Assembly (NCBI GenBank): GCA_963703325.1
Contig: OY969805.1
Location: 1,860,001 to 1,924,000, forward strand
Length of the DNA: 64,000 bases
Source of the DNA: Aquilonibacter sp963703325
Lineage (GTDB): Bacteria; Vulcanimicrobiota; Vulcanimicrobiia; Vulcanimicrobiales; Vulcanimicrobiaceae
Reading direction: 5' to 3'
Numbering within the stretch: position 1 is the stretch's first letter; each line of letters begins with the position of its first letter. Positions 60,665 through 64,000 of the stretch are shown here, in pieces. The translations under genes and the position numbers were made by a program. The notes under the pieces were generated by a model, which had not been told where the DNA came from, did not search any database, and saw nothing but the letters and a program-made list of their open reading frames with translations.

Positions 60665-60850
60665 CGAGGAACGGGTGATGCAAAGGGCTTGCGGCGATAT
60701 CCTGACTTGCGGATCGTAGCGATGTCTCGGGCCTTCCCACTCGCTTCTGAGCAGTGGCGGCGAAACGGCTCCCCGCATACAGTGGCGCGACCGTGCCGGC
60801 ATCTCACCGGCTTCCCGCGCGCAAACCTCAAGGCGCCGGTTTAAAGAGGC
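60665..60850 (-). promoter_or_regulatory. Cobalamin riboswitch
   Basis: Read on the minus strand, the sequence contains GGGAAGCCGGTGAGATGCC, GGCACGGTCGCGCCACTGTA and AAGTCAGGATATC, the B12-box series of the cobalamin riboswitch, about 175 bases long, ending about 20 bases before the btuB ribosome site. AdoCbl or another cobalamin binding would turn off expression of the btuBCD operon. The 5' end lies about 35 bp from the divergent btuF start, so its promoter must be near or within the btuF 5' region. Confidence 0.93.
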
Positions 60851-60883
60851 GCGCCTCATCACCTGCCGCGAAGGGGTTGGCCT

Positions 60884-61705
60884 ATGCTGCTTTTGCACGT
60901 GGTGCTGGCGCTGCGTATCGTGACGCTGCTGCCCTCATTTGCTGAGGACGTTTGCGCGATCGGCGCGTGCGCGCAACTGGTGGGCATTTCGAAGTTTTCG
61001 GGCGACGTGCCCAACGCGTCGTCGAAGATGGTCGTGGCGGATTTCACCAGCGTCGATACCGAACGAATCATCGCGTTGCACCCCGACGTCGTTGCGGCTA
61101 CCCCGTCGCAAATGCGCTTGGTTGCTCCGCTCCAGCGCGCCGGAATTCACGTGGTGTCCATCCACGCCGACAGCTACGACGATATCTTCACCGATCTGCA
61201 AACACTCGGGCAACTGACCGGGCATGTCGCCGAAGCGCAAGACGAAATCCGCGCGCTCAAACGCGAAACCGCGCGGCTTAGCGCGACCGTCGCGCATCGC
61301 GCCTATCAGCCGTCGGTGTTTATTGCCCTTGGGACCGGCCCGATTTGGACCGTCGGGACGTCGTCGTACATCGGGCGATTGATCGAGCTGGCCGGCGGCC
61401 GCGATGCGGCGGCCGATCTGCCCTCGCCGTGGGGCGAATACAGTGACGAGGCCTTGATACGGGCACAGCCCGATGTCATCGTCGCCGGCGAAGACACGGA
61501 TATTACCGCCGTACAAACGCGCGAACCGTGGCGGAGCTTGCGCGCCGTGCGCGAAGGACACGTGTTCGCCATCAGCGATCCGCGCGTGGAGAACGCACTC
61601 TTTCGCCCGGGACCACATTACAACGAGGGACTCCGCTGGCTGATCGAACGATTGTCGTCGCTGTCGACACCGACGACCCCGCACGACCACTCGAACCCGA
61701 ACTGA
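60884..61705 (+). CDS. btuF: B12-binding periplasmic protein
   Basis: A 273-residue PBP of the BtuF/FhuD type. It starts with a short hydrophobic signal (MLLLHVVLALRIVTLLPSFA) and has SFAEDVCAIGACAQLVGISK, TERIIALHPDVVAATPSQM, IWTVGTSSYIGRLIELAGGR and GHVFAISDPRVENALFRPGP, all typical of class III binding proteins. It delivers B12 to BtuC. It is encoded divergently from btuBCD with a GAAGGGG ribosome site, and may not be under the riboswitch. Its 3' end overlaps hflX by about 70 bp; the last 20 residues are Pro/Thr/His-rich. Confidence 0.87.
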   Translation: MLLLHVVLALRIVTLLPSFAEDVCAIGACAQLVGISKFSGDVPNASSKMVVADFTSVDTERIIALHPDVVAATPSQMRLVAPLQRAGIHVVSIHADSYDDIFTDLQTLGQLTGHVAEAQDEIRALKRETARLSATVAHRAYQPSVFIALGTGPIWTVGTSSYIGRLIELAGGRDAAADLPSPWGEYSDEALIRAQPDVIVAGEDTDITAVQTREPWRSLRAVREGHVFAISDPRVENALFRPGPHYNEGLRWLIERLSSLSTPTTPHDHSNPN

Positions 61706-62677
61706 TCGAACTCGAAGCGCTGGCGCGCGCCGCCGGCGCGGAGATCGTCGCGCGCCTCGTGCAGCGGCGCGATCGTCTCGACCCGGCGACGCTGGTCGGC
61801 AGCGGCAAAGCACGCGAGATCGCGGATCTGGTCAACGAGCTCGACGTGAAGTTAGTCCTTGTGCTCAACGATCTGCGACCGCGCCAGCGCAAGAACCTCG
61901 AGAAAGTCATCCCGGTGCCGATCGCCGATCGCACGATGCTCATCCTCGACGTGTTCGCGCGTCATGCGCGAAGCCGCGAAGGCAAACTGCAGGTCGAGCT
62001 TGCGCAGTTGCGCTATCGCCAGTCGAACTTGATCGGCGTCGGCGCGGATTCTGTCACGCTTAGGCGGTGGTATCGGCACCCGCGGGCCCGGCGAAACCAA
62101 GCTCGAGGTCGATCGCCGCCGCATCCAAACCCGCATCAGCGTGCTGCGCCGGCAACTCGACGAGGTTCGGCGGCAACGCACGACGCGGCGAAGCGCGCCG
62201 CGCCACGAGCCGCTCGTCGCGTTGGTCGGCTACACCAACGTCGGCAAGTCATCGCTGCTCAATGCGCTCGCTCGCAGCGACGTCTTGGTCGCCGATCAAC
62301 CGTTCGCGACGCTCGACCCCACCGTGCGGCGCGTGTACCTCGGTCCGGAACGATACGTGCGCGTCGTCGATACGGTCGGATTCATCACCGATTTGCCCAA
62401 AGATCTTGTCAACGCTTTCCGCGCCACGCTGGAAGAACTGCGCGAGGCCGATCTGTTGGTCCATGTGCTCGATGCCTCGAATCCGGATTGGCCGCGCCAA
62501 CAGGCGGCGGTCGATGCGCAACTGCACGACCTTGAGCTCGACGCCAAGCCGCGCATCCTCGTCTTCAACAAAATCGACGCGGCCGCCGGCGCGCATCACA
62601 ACGGATCGATCTCGGTTTCCGCCTTCACCGGCGCGGGACTCGACGCGCTACGAAATGCGATCGCTCAATGCGCCTGA
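61636..62677 (+). CDS. hflX: GTPase HflX, interrupted by a +1 frameshift; CTG start likely
   Basis: A P-loop GTPase of the HflX family. The N-terminal part has RLDPATLVGSGKAREIADLV, LVLVLNDLRPRQRKNLEKVI and REGKLQVELAQLRYR, then GGGIGTRGPGETKLEVDRRR, G1 in GYTNVGKSSLLNALA, G3 VVDTVGFITDLPK and G4 VFNKID. HflX splits stressed ribosomes. The frame breaks at GATTC (62047-62051); removal of one T gives GATC and ADLSRLGGGIGT, 346 residues in all. No ATG/GTG/TTG is at the right place; GAGGGA at 61625 is ideally spaced for CTG 61636. The upstream ATG 61528 is inside btuF. The break may be a sequencing error. Confidence 0.87.
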
Positions 62678-63360
62678 TTCTCGCTGCGCTGTGTGTGCTG
62701 GCGTTGTCGTCGTGCGCGCCCGATTATCCCGACGACCGCTTCGTCGCGTTGGTGCGCACCATTAAGCCGTCGGTCGTGCTACTCACGATGCGCGTACCGC
62801 CCGAGAAGAAGAGCGACGGTTATGACGACGCATACGGCACGGGGCTGGTGATTGCAAGCGGCGCGTGGGGCAGCGATATTCTCACCGTTGCACACGTGGT
62901 CGACGGCGCTTGGGATCTCCACGCGACCGTTGGAAATCGTACCAAGGTCCCGGCCCGCGTGGTTGCGGTCAACAACGATACCGACGTGGCGCTCGTACGC
63001 ACGCCACGCGCGAATCTCCCGGGCGTCCATCTGGGCAACGCGTCCGACTTGCACGACGAGATCGGACGCGATGTCGGCTTACTGGGCTATCCCATTCCCG
63101 ACGAGTTCCAGGACGAGCAACTGGGGCTTGCGACCTCGCTGAACACGGGACGGCTGTCTTCGATTCGCAACGACGCTCTCGAGGTAACGCTGCCGATCGT
63201 GCCGGGCGAGAGCGGCGGTCCGATCTTCTTTATCGACAGCGGCCAGATCATCGGCCTTGCCGATTCACGCTTCGACGACGAACGCTCGATCGGGTTTGCC
63301 GTGCCGCTCGGCGATGTGCTGCACTTTTTGCACAAGATCGATCGCGATCACGGGTTCTGA
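62668..63360 (+). CDS. Trypsin-like serine protease lipoprotein
   Basis: A 230-residue protein with a lipobox-type signal (RLILAALCVLALSSCAPDYP). The chymotrypsin-fold triad is present: His in LTVAHVVDGAWD, Asp in VNNDTDVALVRTP and Ser in VPGESGGPIFFIDSG, as in DegP/HtrA relatives but without a PDZ domain. It is probably a periplasmic membrane-anchored protease. ATG 62668 overlaps the end of hflX by 10 bp. Its end overlaps the convergent channel gene by 13 bp. Confidence 0.88.
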   Translation: MRLILAALCVLALSSCAPDYPDDRFVALVRTIKPSVVLLTMRVPPEKKSDGYDDAYGTGLVIASGAWGSDILTVAHVVDGAWDLHATVGNRTKVPARVVAVNNDTDVALVRTPRANLPGVHLGNASDLHDEIGRDVGLLGYPIPDEFQDEQLGLATSLNTGRLSSIRNDALEVTLPIVPGESGGPIFFIDSGQIIGLADSRFDDERSIGFAVPLGDVLHFLHKIDRDHGF

Positions 63361-64000
63361 GGTTTGTCGATCTTTTCGAGAATCTCCGCCGGCATTTGTT
63401 CGCGGATGTGTTCGCTCTCGACGAGCGAGTGCGGTCCGACCCAATGTAGCGTCGGAACCTCAAAGAATCCCGCCAGCGCGTTGAGATGGCTCGCATAGCC
63501 GCGCCGGAGGTCGGCGAAATGCTCCCACGCGCGATCGCGGTCGTGGAGCGAGAGGCCGGCTGATTCGAGCCGCATGCACGCATCGTCGAATTGCTCGCGG
63601 GTGATGCCCGGGTCGCGATCGTCACCATAAAGACGAAAATACGTCGACAGGTCGTGCGTCGCGTGGCGCCCGATGTTGTACAGAATGCGCGCTTCGCCAC
63701 CGTCGCACTGGACCGTCGTCATCATCAGCACCGCCGTATCGAGCATCGTTCCCAGCGTGCCGACCCAGGACTCGTAGTCGTGACTGGAGCGAAAGTACGC
63801 CAAGATCGGATAGGCGAGATGCGTCTCCATCAGCATTGCGCACCATGCTTCGGCGCTGCGCATCAGCACAGGCAAATCTTTGGTGACGCCGGCGTGCGCG
63901 GCGATGGTGAGCAGCCCGACACCGCTCGGCGGCGCGCCGGCGCGCGCACCGACCGTCACCACGAACTGTTCGCGGTTCTGAAACGCGCCGAAGACCGCGA
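63348..64000 (-). CDS. Potassium channel family protein, C-terminal part; N-terminal pore lies beyond the window
   Basis: The frame is open to the right edge, past the GTG at 63962, so the 5' end is missing. The visible 217 residues have VVTVGARAGAPPSGVGLLTI, AEAWCAMLMETHLAYPILAY and FRSSHDYESWVGTLGTMLDT, which match the cytoplasmic C-terminal part of two-TM (Ion_trans_2) bacterial potassium channels; the pore helices would be encoded beyond 64000. Call is by family pattern; the filter TVGYG cannot be checked. Confidence 0.6.
   Translation of the reverse strand, partial: AVFGAFQNREQFVVTVGARAGAPPSGVGLLTIAAHAGVTKDLPVLMRSAEAWCAMLMETHLAYPILAYFRSSHDYESWVGTLGTMLDTAVLMMTTVQCDGGEARILYNIGRHATHDLSTYFRLYGDDRDPGITREQFDDACMRLESAGLSLHDRDRAWEHFADLRRGYASHLNALAGFFEVPTLHWVGPHSLVESEHIREQMPAEILEKIDKPQNP

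Noticed and set aside
1..64000. tRNA, rRNA, CRISPR array, phage genes
   Set aside because: None recognised on either strand when reading through the intergenic gaps, nearly all of which are shorter than 250 bp.

Overview
This is a GC-rich, gene-dense bacterial chromosome segment with about 60 protein genes and no rRNA, tRNA, CRISPR array or intact transposase that I can see. It encodes TonB-dependent outer-membrane receptors, lipoproteins and a periplasmic vitamin B12 uptake route, so the cell is diderm. It also carries LytR-CpsA-Psr, SpoIIE and RsbW-type proteins more typical of Gram-positive lineages, plus a lysine-rich histone H1-like protein. That mixture recalls Candidatus Eremiobacterota (WPS-2) or a related phylum. 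This placement is inference; no marker gene here settles it.

Layout. Positions 1-9.6 kb: the tail end of a DUF4142 gene, a TauE/SafE permease, a 1245-residue carboxypeptidase-regulatory-type TonB receptor, a winged-helix/TPR regulator with a C-terminal cysteine cluster, a PEP mutase-like enzyme, and a coupled Mrp-sixA pair on the minus strand. 9.7-16.5 kb: a HemL-type aminotransferase, secreted and membrane proteins, an LCP protein, an M28 peptidase, an anti-sigma kinase and a cyclophilin. 16.5-28.3 kb: two overlapping lipoprotein genes (one with a seven-repeat Vgb-like propeller), a serine beta-lactamase-fold protein coupled to an ABC-2 exporter whose parts are split around alkA-like and pirin genes, then a cytidylate-kinase-like protein, an MFS exporter and the H1-like protein. 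28.4-36.7 kb: a hydrolase, two tandem secreted paralogues, a Nudix hydrolase, and an aromatic-CoA/beta-oxidation group (3-hydroxyacyl-CoA dehydrogenase, BoxB-like di-iron epoxygenase, enoyl-CoA hydratase). 36.7-42.1 kb: ATP-dependent DNA ligase and its associated exonuclease. 42.2-48.6 kb: cysK, L-asparaginase, B12-dependent metH and a second TauE/SafE permease. 48.6-55.3 kb: an inverted-repeat element, then a minus-strand operon of phosphohexomutase, tandem-GTPase dynamin-like protein, nagA and cfa. 55.3-64 kb: a CHASE3-SpoIIE phosphatase, a btuBCD uptake operon under a cobalamin riboswitch with divergent btuF, hflX, a trypsin-like protease and a truncated potassium channel.

Working together: B12 uptake (57-61.7 kb) supplies the cobalamin that MetH needs (44-47.7 kb), and cysK with metH form a sulfur amino-acid block. 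The hexomutase-dynamin-nagA-cfa operon points to envelope building and membrane remodelling. Ligase plus exonuclease form a DNA repair pair.

The most striking whole-window signal is that four otherwise intact genes (mrp, a lipoprotein, an ABC ATPase, hflX) are each broken by one extra base, and in every case the break is a GATTC/GAATC that becomes GATC when the base is removed. This looks like a systematic sequence-context artefact (for example at methylated GATC) or a shared mutational cause rather than four independent pseudogenes. The second strong signal is a 213-bp inverted-repeat element whose two ends supply the same last five codons and stop (LSSRA) to both flanking convergent genes.
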